Assembly: GCA_018239715.1 (NCBI GenBank)
Contig: JAFEGW010000006.1
Coordinates: 91,800-155,799, forward strand
Origin: Verrucomicrobiota bacterium
GTDB lineage: Bacteria; Chlamydiota; Chlamydiia; Chlamydiales; Rhabdochlamydiaceae
Direction: 5' to 3'
Length of the DNA: 64,000 bases
Positions 27,198 through 37,225 of the stretch are shown one piece after another. Under the pieces are notes generated by a model. That model was not told the origin of the DNA. It searched no databases and worked only from the letters and a program-made list of their open reading frames with translations. Position numbers and translations under genes: made by a program. Within the stretch, counting starts at the first letter, position 1. The number at the start of each line of letters is the position of its first letter.

Positions 27198-28349
27198 TCA
27201 AATAGCGGGATCGATATCTGTCTCTGTTAATGGATGTAAAAAGGGAGGTCTTTGAGCGATGCGATTGTTTTTAATGCACAGCTCTCTAAGATAACTCATC
27301 TGAGCTAATTCGACTGGAAGACAGGTGAGCTGATTATCAGTGACGTTGAGAGAAGAAAGGTTAGGAAGTTTAGCTAAACTAGATGGAATAAGGGAGAGGC
27401 AGTTTTCATTCAAGCAAAGTGTTTTCAATTGAGTTAAATCAGCAATTCTATCCGAAATTAATCGAATACGATTGTTGTAGAGGATGATACTACTAAGGGC
27501 AAAAGAAAGATAAAAGCTGCTAGGAAGTTCCTCAATCTGATTATTGGATAGATCTAGTGTTTGCATTTTTTGCCAAGCGAGAGAAGAGGGAAAATTTTTA
27601 ATCTTATTCGTGCTGGCTGATAGCCTAACCAGATTGCTCAGTGGCCCTAAGGGATCTATATTTTCTAGCTGGTTATTAAGGAGTACAATATGCTCTAATT
27701 TCATTAAGTTCTGAAATTCTCTAGGTAGAACTTTAACTAGGGTGTGATGGAGCGAAAATTGCCTCAACCGAGTCAAAGCTCCTATTTGAGGGGGAAGGAA
27801 TCGAATAGGGCTTTTGTTTATTTCAAGAACCTCCAGCCGTGTTAAAAGCCCAATCTCAGGTGGGATTCTAGTGATCTGTCTATCGGACAGCCTTAAAGTT
27901 CTTAAGCCTATTACCTCATCTTTATCTTGAATCCACGCTTCTAATGTGGCTGCAATTTCTTCGTCAGACTTTTGTCCTACTCGAGACTTTAAATATTCGA
28001 AACCTCCAGGAAGAGCGAACCAAAATTGAAGTTTATTATAAGAGTCTAAAGCTTGTTGCCGCTGAAAATAAAAGACGCAGCTTCCAGACGTGAGGGGATA
28101 TCTTTGGATAATTTCAGCACCTTTCGGAGAAGAGCATAGTTCTCCTTCTTGCTCTCTTAGTTGTTGAAGAAATTGGGGTAGGATTTCCTCAGGATGTAGT
28201 AGCGGGGGAACAGCCCCAGCAGGATGAACTGAGCAATGATAAGAAAAAAATTGTTGAAGTTCTTGGGAAGACCATTGTAGGTTAGAGATATTTCTTAAAG
28301 GTGTCGAAGTCATGGACTTAATGTTACTTAAATGGTATTTTTGAGCCAT
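27198..28349 (-). CDS. Leucine-rich repeat protein, candidate effector
   Basis: A 383-residue protein without signal peptide. Residues about 150-375 hold roughly nine ~23-residue leucine-rich repeats of the bacterial/plant-like type (for example LTRLEVLEINKSPIRFLPPQIG and MQTLDLSNNQIEELPSSF). The first ~145 residues are non-repetitive. Such LRR proteins in chlamydiae and legionellae are often secreted and bind host proteins; here that is inference. There is no recognisable Shine-Dalgarno before the ATG at 28349, and an internal ATG at 28313 is possible. It is divergent from the gene at 28393 with only 43 bp between them, so both promoters lie in this short AT-rich gap. Confidence 0.85.
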   Translation of the reverse strand: MAQKYHLSNIKSMTSTPLRNISNLQWSSQELQQFFSYHCSVHPAGAVPPLLHPEEILPQFLQQLREQEGELCSSPKGAEIIQRYPLTSGSCVFYFQRQQALDSYNKLQFWFALPGGFEYLKSRVGQKSDEEIAATLEAWIQDKDEVIGLRTLRLSDRQITRIPPEIGLLTRLEVLEINKSPIRFLPPQIGALTRLRQFSLHHTLVKVLPREFQNLMKLEHIVLLNNQLENIDPLGPLSNLVRLSASTNKIKNFPSSLAWQKMQTLDLSNNQIEELPSSFYLSFALSSIILYNNRIRLISDRIADLTQLKTLCLNENCLSLIPSSLAKLPNLSSLNVTDNQLTCLPVELAQMSYLRELCIKNNRIAQRPPFLHPLTETDIDPAI

Positions 28350-28392
28350 AAAAATTTTACAAAATTCAAAAAACTGTTAAATATGTCTAATT

Positions 28393-29295
28393 ATGGCTGA
28401 TCCGATTTTTCCGACTAAAAGACATCTTCCTGAACCCTCTGATCAGGATAAAACAGTTCCTTCTCCTAAAAAAATTCCGAAAGAATCTCCTAAAGAAAAT
28501 GAGACGGTTCTTACTGAAGGGCCTTTTAAAGGGTTACCAGTTCCTTTTCAAAACTCAGATTATCAAAGCAGTATGCCTTACATTTCATGTAATGAAGAAG
28601 GGCAAGACACGTCTTTAGGATTTATGAAAAACTATCCCTCTTCTATTCCTCCTGATAAGAGAGTTCACATAGGGTTTGGGGTTTGGTTCAATTTTGATCT
28701 TATTGGTTCCACAAAACCCGCTTATGCTATCCTTTGTGATATTGATAATCACGTTATTGACGTTTATAAAGCGATAAGTGAAAGATTGACTGTGAGTCCT
28801 AATCGATTTAAATTCATCGAATATTTTCGAGAATATCTCATGAATAATTCAGAGAAGTTGTTTGGATTAGACACTCTCAGTGAAGTAGAAAAAATCTTTA
28901 CGATTGAAAATGAAGCGAATCGGCCAGGAAGTTGGCTTTCATCCGAGCAGTCTTATCAAGTTGTTAGACAACTACATTCCAAACGAAAGATTCTTTTTTT
29001 AAGATTAAATATAACGGATGATCGAGCAGTATTTATGCAAATCGCGAAATGGATGAATGAAAATAAACTTGAGTTAGATACATTATATGTAGCTAATATT
29101 ATTGAGTGGATTCCTCAAAAATTAAAACAGCAGGCATATCTTGAAAATTTGAGAACGATTTCATCTGCAAATACCCGATTTATTCAAGCCCACAAACCTG
29201 AAAATAAGGGATCTCCTATCCAATTCTGCAGTATAGGAGTAAATTCAATACAAGTTCCAGTTAAAAAATCTAGAAAATACGAAAGGGAAAAGTGA
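28393..29295 (+). CDS. Lineage-specific protein with a Rossmann-like core
   Basis: A 300-residue soluble protein. The first ~45 residues are low-complexity (Pro, Lys, Ser, Glu), as in many secreted chlamydial proteins. The middle has an alternating strand/helix pattern: PAYAILCDIDNHVIDVYKAI, then KILFLRLNITDD, then ELDTLYVANIIEWI. This resembles methyltransferase-like folds in which an acidic residue after the second strand binds SAM, but no glycine-rich motif I is seen. The C-terminus is basic. Function unknown; the divergent neighbour is the LRR protein. Confidence 0.6.
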   Translation: MADPIFPTKRHLPEPSDQDKTVPSPKKIPKESPKENETVLTEGPFKGLPVPFQNSDYQSSMPYISCNEEGQDTSLGFMKNYPSSIPPDKRVHIGFGVWFNFDLIGSTKPAYAILCDIDNHVIDVYKAISERLTVSPNRFKFIEYFREYLMNNSEKLFGLDTLSEVEKIFTIENEANRPGSWLSSEQSYQVVRQLHSKRKILFLRLNITDDRAVFMQIAKWMNENKLELDTLYVANIIEWIPQKLKQQAYLENLRTISSANTRFIQAHKPENKGSPIQFCSIGVNSIQVPVKKSRKYEREK

Positions 29296-29406
29296 AATAT
29301 AGCTAATTTGCACACCTTCTAGACAAAGAATAGGCTCCCGATCATGAAAAAGTTTGTCAAAATGCAAACGTTTACGCATTAGGTTCTTTAAGGACGATTC
29401 AGCAGA

Positions 29407-30288
29407 TCACCTTGTAGCCATGACTTTGCTCTTTTCTTCGATATAGGCATGGGGAAGCCCTTTGCCTTTCCGGTCAAAGGAAAAGACAGTCTCTAAGCTG
29501 TTTATATCAAAATCAGGAGAAGGATGCGATTGGAGCAAAGCCCTAAGCTTTTCTTTAGTCAAAACCCTCTTGCGGTGGTTTTCTTCCCAACTCGCTTTCT
29601 CTGCAGCAAGTATCCTCTGTGTGGTCTCTTCTCCAAGCACGGCTTGCAAGACGGCTGTGGAAGCATAGGCCCAATTAATCGGAGCTTTTTTCTCGATTTT
29701 CTCAATCTTGAAATACTCTTCAAGCGGAGGATAGCCGGTATTTGTTCCTTTGAGCATTTTATAATAAATGTTGGCAAGGGGCCCTTCGGGAAACAGCTCC
29801 TTAAACTTTTCTCCCTTTTTGGCGAGCATCGCCTGGACAATCTTCTCAGCCAACTTAGGGTCGCGAGCAGATTTGTAGAACTCGGCATCTTGATAAAGGA
29901 TTTGAATCAGTCGAATGGTGATTTTGTAAAGCGCATCCGACAAAGAGTTGTCATTCCCCTGGAGTAAAGGCCAAAGGTTGATTTTGGAGGAATCTAGGCC
30001 GTACCTTAGGGATCGTTTTTCCTTATAAGCAGGAGTCTTGTTTTTCGTTTTTGCAGCTTTAGATGGATCGGGGGGCTGATCGGGTATTTTGGCCTCGGAG
30101 GAATTTTTTTTACGAGCGATCTTTTTGAAATCTTTTTCAGCTTGTTTGCTGATGAGAAGGAGTTTGGCGCTATTTCGGCCCAGGATCACTGTTTTTTCGA
30201 CTAAAAGACTTCGAAAGGAGGTGAGCAGCATGGAGCTTCCGAGAACTAAAATAAGCAGAAATGAAACAACAAACGGTAGAAAACTCAT
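29407..30288 (-). CDS. Membrane-anchored protein in pseudopilin context
   Basis: A 293-residue protein with one N-terminal hydrophobic helix (residues 4-24), then a Lys-rich stretch to about residue 90 and a helical domain. It overlaps the pseudopilin-like gene upstream by 4 bp and is therefore translationally coupled to it. In Chlamydiaceae a run of small hypothetical genes (CT566-CT568) accompanies the type II secretion genes, and this may be one of them; that is positional inference. No enzyme motif is visible. Confidence 0.6.
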   Translation of the reverse strand: MSFLPFVVSFLLILVLGSSMLLTSFRSLLVEKTVILGRNSAKLLLISKQAEKDFKKIARKKNSSEAKIPDQPPDPSKAAKTKNKTPAYKEKRSLRYGLDSSKINLWPLLQGNDNSLSDALYKITIRLIQILYQDAEFYKSARDPKLAEKIVQAMLAKKGEKFKELFPEGPLANIYYKMLKGTNTGYPPLEEYFKIEKIEKKAPINWAYASTAVLQAVLGEETTQRILAAEKASWEENHRKRVLTKEKLRALLQSHPSPDFDINSLETVFSFDRKGKGLPHAYIEEKSKVMATR

Positions 30289-30776
30289 AGGAAAAAAGGC
30301 AGTGTTAAATTTTTATCAATGATCATTTTCATCATGAAGGGCTTTTGTTCGGGGTATTGGGGATTCCAATCACCTTTTTTAGCATCAAAAAATTCTAAGA
30401 TGAAAGAATGGGCAGGCTCGTAAAGGATTTCTTTCCGCCCGGGTCCTTTCTCAGGCCAAGTCACGAAAACAAGACGCCCTTTATCGATATAAAGCATCGC
30501 TTCTCTTTGCCCTCGGAAAGCTGCTGCAGGGTCCCATCCATCATCGTAAGTGAGCAGGCAAGCTTCGTCCTCCATTGTTAAGGTTTCTGTCTTCGAAAAA
30601 ATTTGAGACAGCCGCAGCTGCAGTTTTTGGCGGGTTAAAAGGATCTCTTTGTCTTTTTTCAGGGAATGTTTAGCTTGGGAAAGCTCTTTATATGAAGAAA
30701 ATAAAATGGCCATGATGGCCCCGAACAGAACCAATGAAATAACAAGCTCTAAAAGCAGGACGGGATGTTTTCGCAT
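30285..30776 (-). CDS. Type II secretion minor pseudopilin-like protein
   Basis: A 163-residue protein whose N-terminus fits a type IV pilin-like leader and helix: a short basic leader, then LLLELVISLVLFGAI with a glutamate at the position expected for E5 of the mature pilin. A helical stalk (about 24-60) and a strand-rich head follow. It probably belongs to the pseudopilus tip of a type II secretion system, whose main genes are not in this window. It starts 13 bp after the OPT transporter stop and overlaps the next gene by 4 bp. Confidence 0.65.
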   Translation of the reverse strand: MRKHPVLLLELVISLVLFGAIMAILFSSYKELSQAKHSLKKDKEILLTRQKLQLRLSQIFSKTETLTMEDEACLLTYDDGWDPAAAFRGQREAMLYIDKGRLVFVTWPEKGPGRKEILYEPAHSFILEFFDAKKGDWNPQYPEQKPFMMKMIIDKNLTLPFFL

Positions 30777-30788
30777 CCCGCCTATGAT

Positions 30789-32648
30789 CTACCCTTGAGG
30801 GGTTTTCATCAAGCGTCTAGGGGGTCTTAGCGTGAACCATCCCAGCCCCAGGGCTAAACCTATAAAAATAATTAAACTCCAAATGTCGGGAAGAAGAGGA
30901 TGGGGCTCGGCGTTGAGCCATCCTGCGACTGTGAGAAGAGCGAGAATCACTCCCATGCAGGCATCGCCCGCAATGAGACCCGAGGAACTGAGAATGCCGC
31001 GTTCATGGATTTCTTTATCTTTAGTGCGGTGCTTAATAAAGGCGGCCACCATCCCTCCGAGCATCACGGGCGTAGATAAAGAAAGGGGCAGATAAAGCCC
31101 TACGGCCACTGGAAGAATGGGAATCGTCAGGATACGCAAAAGAAGGCCGATGATAGCGCCGATGGAGACGAGAGTAAAAGGGATATTTTTTTCGATGACT
31201 CCTTGAGCGAGGAGGGCCATCATAGTCCCTTGAGGAGCGGGGAGCTGGCTGGATCCAAATCCATAGGTATGATGGAGGAGGTAGACGGTTCCACTGATAG
31301 CAAGAGCCGGAAGAATAGCGCCGATCATTTCAGCAATCTGCTGAGACCGCGGTGTAGCCCCCAGGATGTAGCCGGTTTTTAAATCTTGGGAAGTCGTTCC
31401 TGCCATGCAAATCGCTACACAGGCCACGATGGACATCGTCAGCGCAGCGATTAAATAGAGCCTTTCTGTCCATCCGAGAGCGACGAAGATAAGACAGGTA
31501 ATGAGCAGGGTTGTGATTGTCATGCCAGAGACGGGGTTGGAGGTGCTTCCCACAATCCCAACGGTCAATGAAGTCACGGCGACGAAGAAAAATCCTAAAA
31601 TAGTGAGAAGAAGGATCGTCATGAGGTTCATCGGAAGACCTGGCAACAACCACAAAGTCAGGATAATGGCTACAGAACCTAAGAGGAGCCAACGGAGAGA
31701 GATATCTTTATCGGTCCTAGGAAGCCGCGTTGTCGACGCTGCCTCAAACAGTTCTTTGATACTCGAATGGACCGTTTTCCACACGGCGGGCACGATATTG
31801 ATGAGGCTGACCAATCCTCCAACGGCGATGGCGCCTACGCCAATATATCGTATATAATTAGACCAGACATCATCGGCTGACATTTGAACGACAGGCATGT
31901 TGCCCGGAAAAATGTTGTCCATAGAGACGCCGAACATTTTAATCAGCGGAATAAGGACCCACCAGGCCATAGCGCCACCTGTGAAGAGATAGCCAGCAAT
32001 ACGCGGCCCGACAATATAGCCTACCCCTAAAAGCGCAGGAGTAACATCGATGCTGAACGCAGTTTTCTGGAAAGAGGTGATCGTCCAACTCGGAGTTTCA
32101 CGCCAAAGGTTCAGCCCGTTGGAAAGGATTTTGTAGAGGGCGCCAGTGATAATGCCGGTAAAGGCCATCGCGGCTTTAGGCCCGCTTTTTTCTCCCGATT
32201 TCAAAATTTCTGCGCACGCCGTTCCTTCGGGGAAAGGGAGGACGCCATGTTCTTTGACGATGATATATCTTCTCATCGGAATCATGAACAAAACCCCTAA
32301 AACGCCTCCTAAAACCGCCAGCAGGAACATGCGCGTAATAGTGATTTCTTCACCTAGAATGAAAAGAGCCGGGACTGTGAAAATAATGCCTGCGGCCAGT
32401 CCTTCACCCACTGAAGCAATGGTTTGAACAAGGTTGTTCTCCAAGATGCTGGGCTTACGGAAAAAGGTGCGCAAGATGGTCATGGAGATCACAGCAGCCG
32501 GAATGGAGGCCGAGACCGTGGTCCCTACTTTGAGGCCTAGATAGGCATTACCTACTCCAAAGACAAGGCCTAGCAGAATGCCGAGAATAACAGCACGGAG
32601 AGTAAACTCCGTCATTTTCGATTCTGCAGCAACATACGGTTTGAACAT
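30789..32648 (-). CDS. OPT-family oligopeptide transporter
   Basis: A 619-residue inner-membrane protein with about 14-16 hydrophobic helices. Family features are the first-helix segment GNAYLGLKVGTTVSASIPA, the PFPEGTACAEILKSG motif, and the Gly-rich NPVSGMTITTLL. OPT proteins import oligopeptides or metal chelates with protons, a useful nutrient route for an intracellular bacterium. The ATG at 32648 has a GAGGAG six nt upstream. Two small pseudopilin-context genes follow closely. Confidence 0.93.
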   Translation of the reverse strand: MFKPYVAAESKMTEFTLRAVILGILLGLVFGVGNAYLGLKVGTTVSASIPAAVISMTILRTFFRKPSILENNLVQTIASVGEGLAAGIIFTVPALFILGEEITITRMFLLAVLGGVLGVLFMIPMRRYIIVKEHGVLPFPEGTACAEILKSGEKSGPKAAMAFTGIITGALYKILSNGLNLWRETPSWTITSFQKTAFSIDVTPALLGVGYIVGPRIAGYLFTGGAMAWWVLIPLIKMFGVSMDNIFPGNMPVVQMSADDVWSNYIRYIGVGAIAVGGLVSLINIVPAVWKTVHSSIKELFEAASTTRLPRTDKDISLRWLLLGSVAIILTLWLLPGLPMNLMTILLLTILGFFFVAVTSLTVGIVGSTSNPVSGMTITTLLITCLIFVALGWTERLYLIAALTMSIVACVAICMAGTTSQDLKTGYILGATPRSQQIAEMIGAILPALAISGTVYLLHHTYGFGSSQLPAPQGTMMALLAQGVIEKNIPFTLVSIGAIIGLLLRILTIPILPVAVGLYLPLSLSTPVMLGGMVAAFIKHRTKDKEIHERGILSSSGLIAGDACMGVILALLTVAGWLNAEPHPLLPDIWSLIIFIGLALGLGWFTLRPPRRLMKTPQG

Positions 32649-32701
32649 TTTAACTCCTCAAAGGATGAAATATTCTTTCGTACCGCAACCCTATTTTTTA
32701 T

Positions 32702-33682
32702 TCAACGATGGCGTAAGATCCCGGTCCCTGTAATCGATCGAATGACGAAGGGCCCACCATCATAATGACAATCACCGCTTCCATTGATGCTAACATCCAG
32801 TGTTCTTGTTGCATGAATATCCGCATCTCCGGATCCAGAGAGGGAGATAGTAGCATGCTCAGATAGCAGATCCGGAGCTGTATAATCTCCACTTCCGGAA
32901 AGATAAGCCTCTTGTACTTTGACTTGACCTTTCTGGACCGTAGCATTTCCAGATCCGGAGATGTCGATTTTTATACGGTCTGCTTGTACTCTTGAAGTTT
33001 GATAATTTCCAGTACCGGAGATTGTAATGTCGAGTTCTTTTATTTGAGCTCCTCCGATGGTGACATTGGAACTTCCTTTGATTTGGCATGACACCTTTTC
33101 GGCTTTTAGATAGGGTATCACAGTATTAGCCGATCTTGATGCCATCACAATTTCTGCATGGCCGGCGCTTTTGAGTTTATCTGCGATATCGGGGAAAGAA
33201 GAGTTCGGTGTAAATTCTAGGATAAGAGCATCTGCTTCAAAATGAGGCACCAATTGCTCTAGAAAGCGGCTATCTGCTGAAATGTTAATCGAATTTCCAT
33301 CCGCTTGCGTTATCTGGAGATTCGCCATTCTTGTGGTCTCCACATCGCTAGATGTTTGAGCGACAGATTCGGAACTTGGAGCAGTCGTGCTTGGGATAAT
33401 TTGTTTTGTTGAAAGGATTTTCTCTTTCAGCGGCTGGGGTGGGGATATTTCTCGGTTAAAAAATTTGATCACACTTCCGGCGAATCCCACGAGATAACAA
33501 AAGGGAGTGGCAACGACTAAGGCTGCGACTTTGAAAATTAACACTCCTAATTCTGGAAGAGAGGCCTGGGAAAAGGTGAGATGCTGCCACTGGCGGGAGC
33601 ACCATTCCTGAGGAGCTTGGAGCCCATCGCCCCAGCTCATGGGTTCCATGGGACTTGCTGTTGCATCTATCATCTCGCTCAT
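32702..33682 (-). CDS. DUF2807 (GIN domain) beta-helix protein with membrane segment
   Basis: A 326-residue protein. A hydrophobic helix lies around residues 45-70 (VLIFKVAALVVATPFCYLVGFAG), then a Ser/Thr-rich linker, then from about residue 115 a repeat array with the pattern ISGSGNATV, LSGSGDYTA, LSGSGDADI, INGSGDCHY spaced about 20 residues apart. This is the right-handed beta-helix of the putative auto-transporter adhesin head GIN domain. There is no classical signal peptide, so export, if any, uses another route. The biological role of GIN proteins is not established. Confidence 0.8.
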   Translation of the reverse strand: MSEMIDATASPMEPMSWGDGLQAPQEWCSRQWQHLTFSQASLPELGVLIFKVAALVVATPFCYLVGFAGSVIKFFNREISPPQPLKEKILSTKQIIPSTTAPSSESVAQTSSDVETTRMANLQITQADGNSINISADSRFLEQLVPHFEADALILEFTPNSSFPDIADKLKSAGHAEIVMASRSANTVIPYLKAEKVSCQIKGSSNVTIGGAQIKELDITISGTGNYQTSRVQADRIKIDISGSGNATVQKGQVKVQEAYLSGSGDYTAPDLLSEHATISLSGSGDADIHATRTLDVSINGSGDCHYDGGPFVIRSITGTGILRHR

Positions 33683-33791
33683 AAGGTCTCCTAGTTGAAT
33701 GGGCTACAATAAATTATTAAGAGATTATTGATAAATTTTTTTCTTTTCCCGCCATAAGTTCAAATTAAAATTATGTATTTCTCCTTCTCCA

Positions 33792-33820
33792 TTGAGAGAA
33801 TCGTTTTTAAAAGGTATAAT
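33792..33820 (+). promoter_or_regulatory. suf operon promoter
   Basis: TTGAGA (33792-33797), exactly 17 bp, then consensus TATAAT (33815-33820). The predicted start of transcription is at about 33827, directly before the sufB ATG at 33828, so the message is probably leaderless or nearly so. Confidence 0.65.
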
Positions 33821-33827
33821 TTTATCC

Positions 33828-35249
33828 ATGAGCAGTCAGTCCGATTATAAATATGGTTTTGTGACAGCTATCGAAACGGAGTCCATTCCTAAAGGACTCA
33901 CGGAAGAGACTGTCCGCCTCATTTCGGCTAAAAAAAACGAACCGGCTTTTCTTTTAGAATTTCGTTTAAAAGCTTTTCGCAAATGGCAAGAGATGTCCGA
34001 GCCGACATGGGCTCATGTCAAATACCCTCCGATCGACTATCAAGATATTTGTTATTACTCGACTCCCAAAAAAAAACAGCAGCTCAGCAGTCTGGATGAA
34101 GTCGATCCCGAGCTGCGCCGGACTTTTGAAAAACTCGGCGTTCCGATCGATGAGCAAAAGCGGCTGGCGAATGTGGCAGTCGATGTCGTGTTTGATTCCG
34201 TGTCGCTCGGAACGACTTTTCAAAATGAGCTCAAAAAAGCGGGCGTGGTGCTCTGCTCGATTTCTGAAGCGATCCATCTCTATCCCGAGCTCATCGAAAA
34301 ATATTTAGGCAGCGTCGTCCCGATCGGGGATAACTACTTCGCTGCGCTCAATTCCGCTGTTTTTTCTGACGGGTCTTTCGTCTACGTCCCCAAAGGGGTC
34401 CGTTCGCCGATGGAACTGTCGACGTATTTCCGGATCAATGATAAAGAAAGCGGCCAGTTTGAACGGACGCTCATCATTGCGGAAGAAGGTTCGTATGTCA
34501 GCTATCTCGAAGGGTGCACGGCGCCTGCGTTTGATAAAAATCAACTCCATGCGGCGGTAGTAGAACTAGTTGCCATGGATAATGCCGAGATCAAATACTC
34601 GACGGTGCAAAACTGGTATGCGGGAGATCCTAAAACAGGAGTCGGCGGCATTTATAACTTCGTGACTAAACGGGGCCGCTGTGCAGGATACCGCTCGAAA
34701 ATTTCTTGGACCCAAGTCGAAGCCGGAGCTGCGATCACGTGGAAATATCCGAGCTGTATTTTACAGGGCGATGAGTCGGTCGGAGAGTTTTATTCGGTCG
34801 CGCTCACCAATGGAAAAATGCAGGCAGATACGGGGACCAAGATGATTCATTTGGGTAAAAAGACCCGCTCGACCATCATCTCAAAAGGGATTTCTGCTGA
34901 TGAGTCGCACAACTCTTATCGAGGGCTTGTCAAAATTTCTCCACGGGCAAAAGATGCCAGAAACTATACCCAGTGCGATTCGATGCTCGTCGGAAACCGG
35001 TGCTCTGCCAATACATTCCCTTACATTGAAGCAGCCCACCCCTCTGCTCAAATCGAGCACGAAGCCTCGACCTCTAAAATGAATGAAGAGCAGCTCTTCT
35101 ATTTGCAATCGCGCGGCATTAGCCGTGAAGATGCGATCAGCCTGGTGGTGAGCGGATTTTGTAAAGACGTCATCCGCGAGCTTCCTTTGGAATTTGCGGT
35201 CGAAGCTCAAAAATTGCTCACCTTAAAATTAGAAAACTCAGTTGGATAA
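33828..35249 (+). CDS. sufB: Fe-S cluster assembly scaffold SufB
   Basis: A 473-residue component of the SufBCD scaffold on which iron-sulfur clusters are built. It has the SufB core: [47 protein letters not shown], and the late [23 protein letters not shown] with the conserved Cys. It ends with the [11 protein letters not shown] segment. The ATG at 33828 is used because the promoter TATAAT occupies the upstream codons. First gene of sufB-sufC-sufD-sufS, which fits the chlamydial order. Confidence 0.95.
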   Translation: MSSQSDYKYGFVTAIETESIPKGLTEETVRLISAKKNEPAFLLEFRLKAFRKWQEMSEPTWAHVKYPPIDYQDICYYSTPKKKQQLSSLDEVDPELRRTFEKLGVPIDEQKRLANVAVDVVFDSVSLGTTFQNELKKAGVVLCSISEAIHLYPELIEKYLGSVVPIGDNYFAALNSAVFSDGSFVYVPKGVRSPMELSTYFRINDKESGQFERTLIIAEEGSYVSYLEGCTAPAFDKNQLHAAVVELVAMDNAEIKYSTVQNWYAGDPKTGVGGIYNFVTKRGRCAGYRSKISWTQVEAGAAITWKYPSCILQGDESVGEFYSVALTNGKMQADTGTKMIHLGKKTRSTIISKGISADESHNSYRGLVKISPRAKDARNYTQCDSMLVGNRCSANTFPYIEAAHPSAQIEHEASTSKMNEEQLFYLQSRGISREDAISLVVSGFCKDVIRELPLEFAVEAQKLLTLKLENSVG

Positions 35250-35250
35250 T

Positions 35251-35970
35251 ATGTTGCAGATTCAGAATTTACATGCTTCTATTGATGGAAAAGAGATTTT
35301 AAAAGGATTCAACCTGCAGGTGGCGCCTGGAGAAATCCATGCTCTGATGGGCCCTAATGGAGCAGGAAAATCGACCCTGGCAAAAGTGCTTGCCGGCCAT
35401 CCTGCCTACGAAGTGACGCAGGGTGCGATTTTACTGGACGGGCAAAACATTCTGGAGCTCGATCCCGAGGAGAGGGCGAAACTAGGCCTCTTCATGAGTT
35501 TTCAATATCCCCTGGAAATTCCCGGCGTGACGAATTTCCAATTCCTCCACTCAGCTTACAACGCTTGCAAAGGAACAGTTTCCGAAGCTGAATTTGAAAA
35601 GATCCTGCAGCAAAAGATGAACATGATGAATATGCGGGAAGAGTTCAAAGACCGGAGTCTCAATGAAGGTTTTTCCGGAGGAGAAAAAAAGAGAAATGAA
35701 ATCCTTCAGATGGCAGTCTTGGAGCCTAAAATGGCCGTTTTGGATGAGACCGATTCCGGACTCGATATCGATGCGATGAAAATTGTTGCAGATGGTGTAA
35801 AGCAGCTTTTAACTTCCGAGCGCGGTCTCTTGCTCATTACGCACTACCAGCGCCTCTTAGACTACATTAAGCCCGATTTTGTCCATGTTGTCGTCGATGG
35901 AAAAATCGTCGAAAGCGGCGGTTTTGAACTCGCCTCTAAGCTCGAAAAGCAAGGTTATAATGTCTATTAA
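35251..35970 (+). CDS. sufC: Fe-S cluster assembly ATPase SufC
   Basis: ABC-type ATPase that powers cluster assembly on SufBD. The 239-residue protein has Walker A GPNGAGKST, the SufC-type signature FSGGEKKRNEILQ, Walker B MAVLDETDSGLDID and the switch His in LITHYQ. The ATG at 35251 comes 1 bp after the sufB stop. The 3' end overlaps sufD by 11 bp. Confidence 0.96.
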   Translation: MLQIQNLHASIDGKEILKGFNLQVAPGEIHALMGPNGAGKSTLAKVLAGHPAYEVTQGAILLDGQNILELDPEERAKLGLFMSFQYPLEIPGVTNFQFLHSAYNACKGTVSEAEFEKILQQKMNMMNMREEFKDRSLNEGFSGGEKKRNEILQMAVLEPKMAVLDETDSGLDIDAMKIVADGVKQLLTSERGLLLITHYQRLLDYIKPDFVHVVVDGKIVESGGFELASKLEKQGYNVY

Positions 35971-37225
35971 AGAAGAGACTCTACAGCTAGGACTGCAGAG
36001 ATATTTCGAACAGACGCGTGCCGATTTACTCCGAGGGATGCGGGAAAAAGCCTGGGACCATTTTTTAGAGCTCGGTCTTCCTGAGATAAAAGACGACGCT
36101 TTTAAATATGTGCCGCTCCGCCGTTTTTATGAGCTCTCTCTTCAAGGGCATTTACTCCCCACCATTCAGAAAGAAGAAATTCTTCCTCATATTTATCCTG
36201 AATGCCGCGGCAGCTACATCGTTTTTGTCAATGGAGCCTATGTACCTGAACTCTCCGATTTGACAAATATTCCCAAAAAAGCCGTGGTGCAGCCGATCGT
36301 CGATGCCATGCGATCCTATGGCCCGTTTTTACAAAGCCGCTGGAGCAAAGCGCTCAAAGAGGAGCCCGATCCTTTTGCTATTCTCAACCTCGCCGTGCAT
36401 CCGAGAGGGCTTTTTTTCTATGTCCCTCCTAAAGTTCGGATCGATGTACCTGTACAGACGCTTTTCTTAAGTACAGGAGAAAATAGTTTTGCTCCTGCGA
36501 GGCTGCAGCTCTTTTTAGCCTCCCAAACCGAAGTGCAGTGGGTTTCTTCCATTGCCGGGGATGGCGTGCATCAGACATTGCTGGATGTGGCCTTAGAAGA
36601 TGGAGCTTCCTTTCAGCAAGCAGACGTCTCTCATCCGGGTAAGGGATGGCACTTCAACTTCCTTCGCTCTACCTTAAAACGAGATAGCCGCCTCCAATAT
36701 TTTTCCATGACATCGGGCGAGAGAGTGACACGCCACAGCCTGCGCGCCCATCTCCAAGGAGAAAATGCCGATGCGCTGCTGCAAGGCCTTTGGCATTTGC
36801 AGAAGGCGGCAGAGTCGCATACGCATGTCTTTGTCGAGCATGCGGCTCCTCATGCCCGGTCGCTGCAGAAGTTCAAGGGCGTCCTCAAGGATGTAGCAAA
36901 ATCGAGTTTTGAAGGAAAAATTTTCGTCCGTCCTGAGGCGCAGAAGACGGAAGCTTACCAGGTCAATCACAACCTTCTCCTCAGTGAAGGTGCCATTGCC
37001 AATGCCAAACCCAATTTGGAAATTTTTGCTGATGATGTGAAAGCTTCCCACGGCGCCACTTTTGCCCAGGTCGACGAAGAACAACTCTTCTACCTTAAAA
37101 GCCGGGGCCTGAGCTCTGCCGACGCAAAGCAGCTGTTAATTCGAGGATTTATGCAAGAGATGATCAATCAAATTCCGGTCGCCTCGGTCCGCAAGGGAGT
37201 CGAATCCGATGTCTTCTCTCTTTAA
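35960..37225 (+). CDS. sufD: Fe-S cluster assembly protein SufD
   Basis: A 421-residue partner of SufB in the SufBC2D scaffold. The C-terminal half carries the SufB/SufD beta-helix with the segment KTEAYQVNHNLLLSEGA, NAKPNLEIFADDVKASHGAT and the final LFYLKSRGLSSADAKQLLIRGF. The N-terminal half is divergent, as usual. A longer frame is open from 35879, but the ATG at 35960 gives the expected N-terminus and a tight 11-bp overlap with sufC. It overlaps sufS by 17 bp. Confidence 0.93.
   Translation: MSIKEETLQLGLQRYFEQTRADLLRGMREKAWDHFLELGLPEIKDDAFKYVPLRRFYELSLQGHLLPTIQKEEILPHIYPECRGSYIVFVNGAYVPELSDLTNIPKKAVVQPIVDAMRSYGPFLQSRWSKALKEEPDPFAILNLAVHPRGLFFYVPPKVRIDVPVQTLFLSTGENSFAPARLQLFLASQTEVQWVSSIAGDGVHQTLLDVALEDGASFQQADVSHPGKGWHFNFLRSTLKRDSRLQYFSMTSGERVTRHSLRAHLQGENADALLQGLWHLQKAAESHTHVFVEHAAPHARSLQKFKGVLKDVAKSSFEGKIFVRPEAQKTEAYQVNHNLLLSEGAIANAKPNLEIFADDVKASHGATFAQVDEEQLFYLKSRGLSSADAKQLLIRGFMQEMINQIPVASVRKGVESDVFSL

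Noticed and set aside
35879..35959. Upstream extension of sufD
   Set aside because: It lies entirely within sufC in another frame; the ATG at 35960 yields the family N-terminus.
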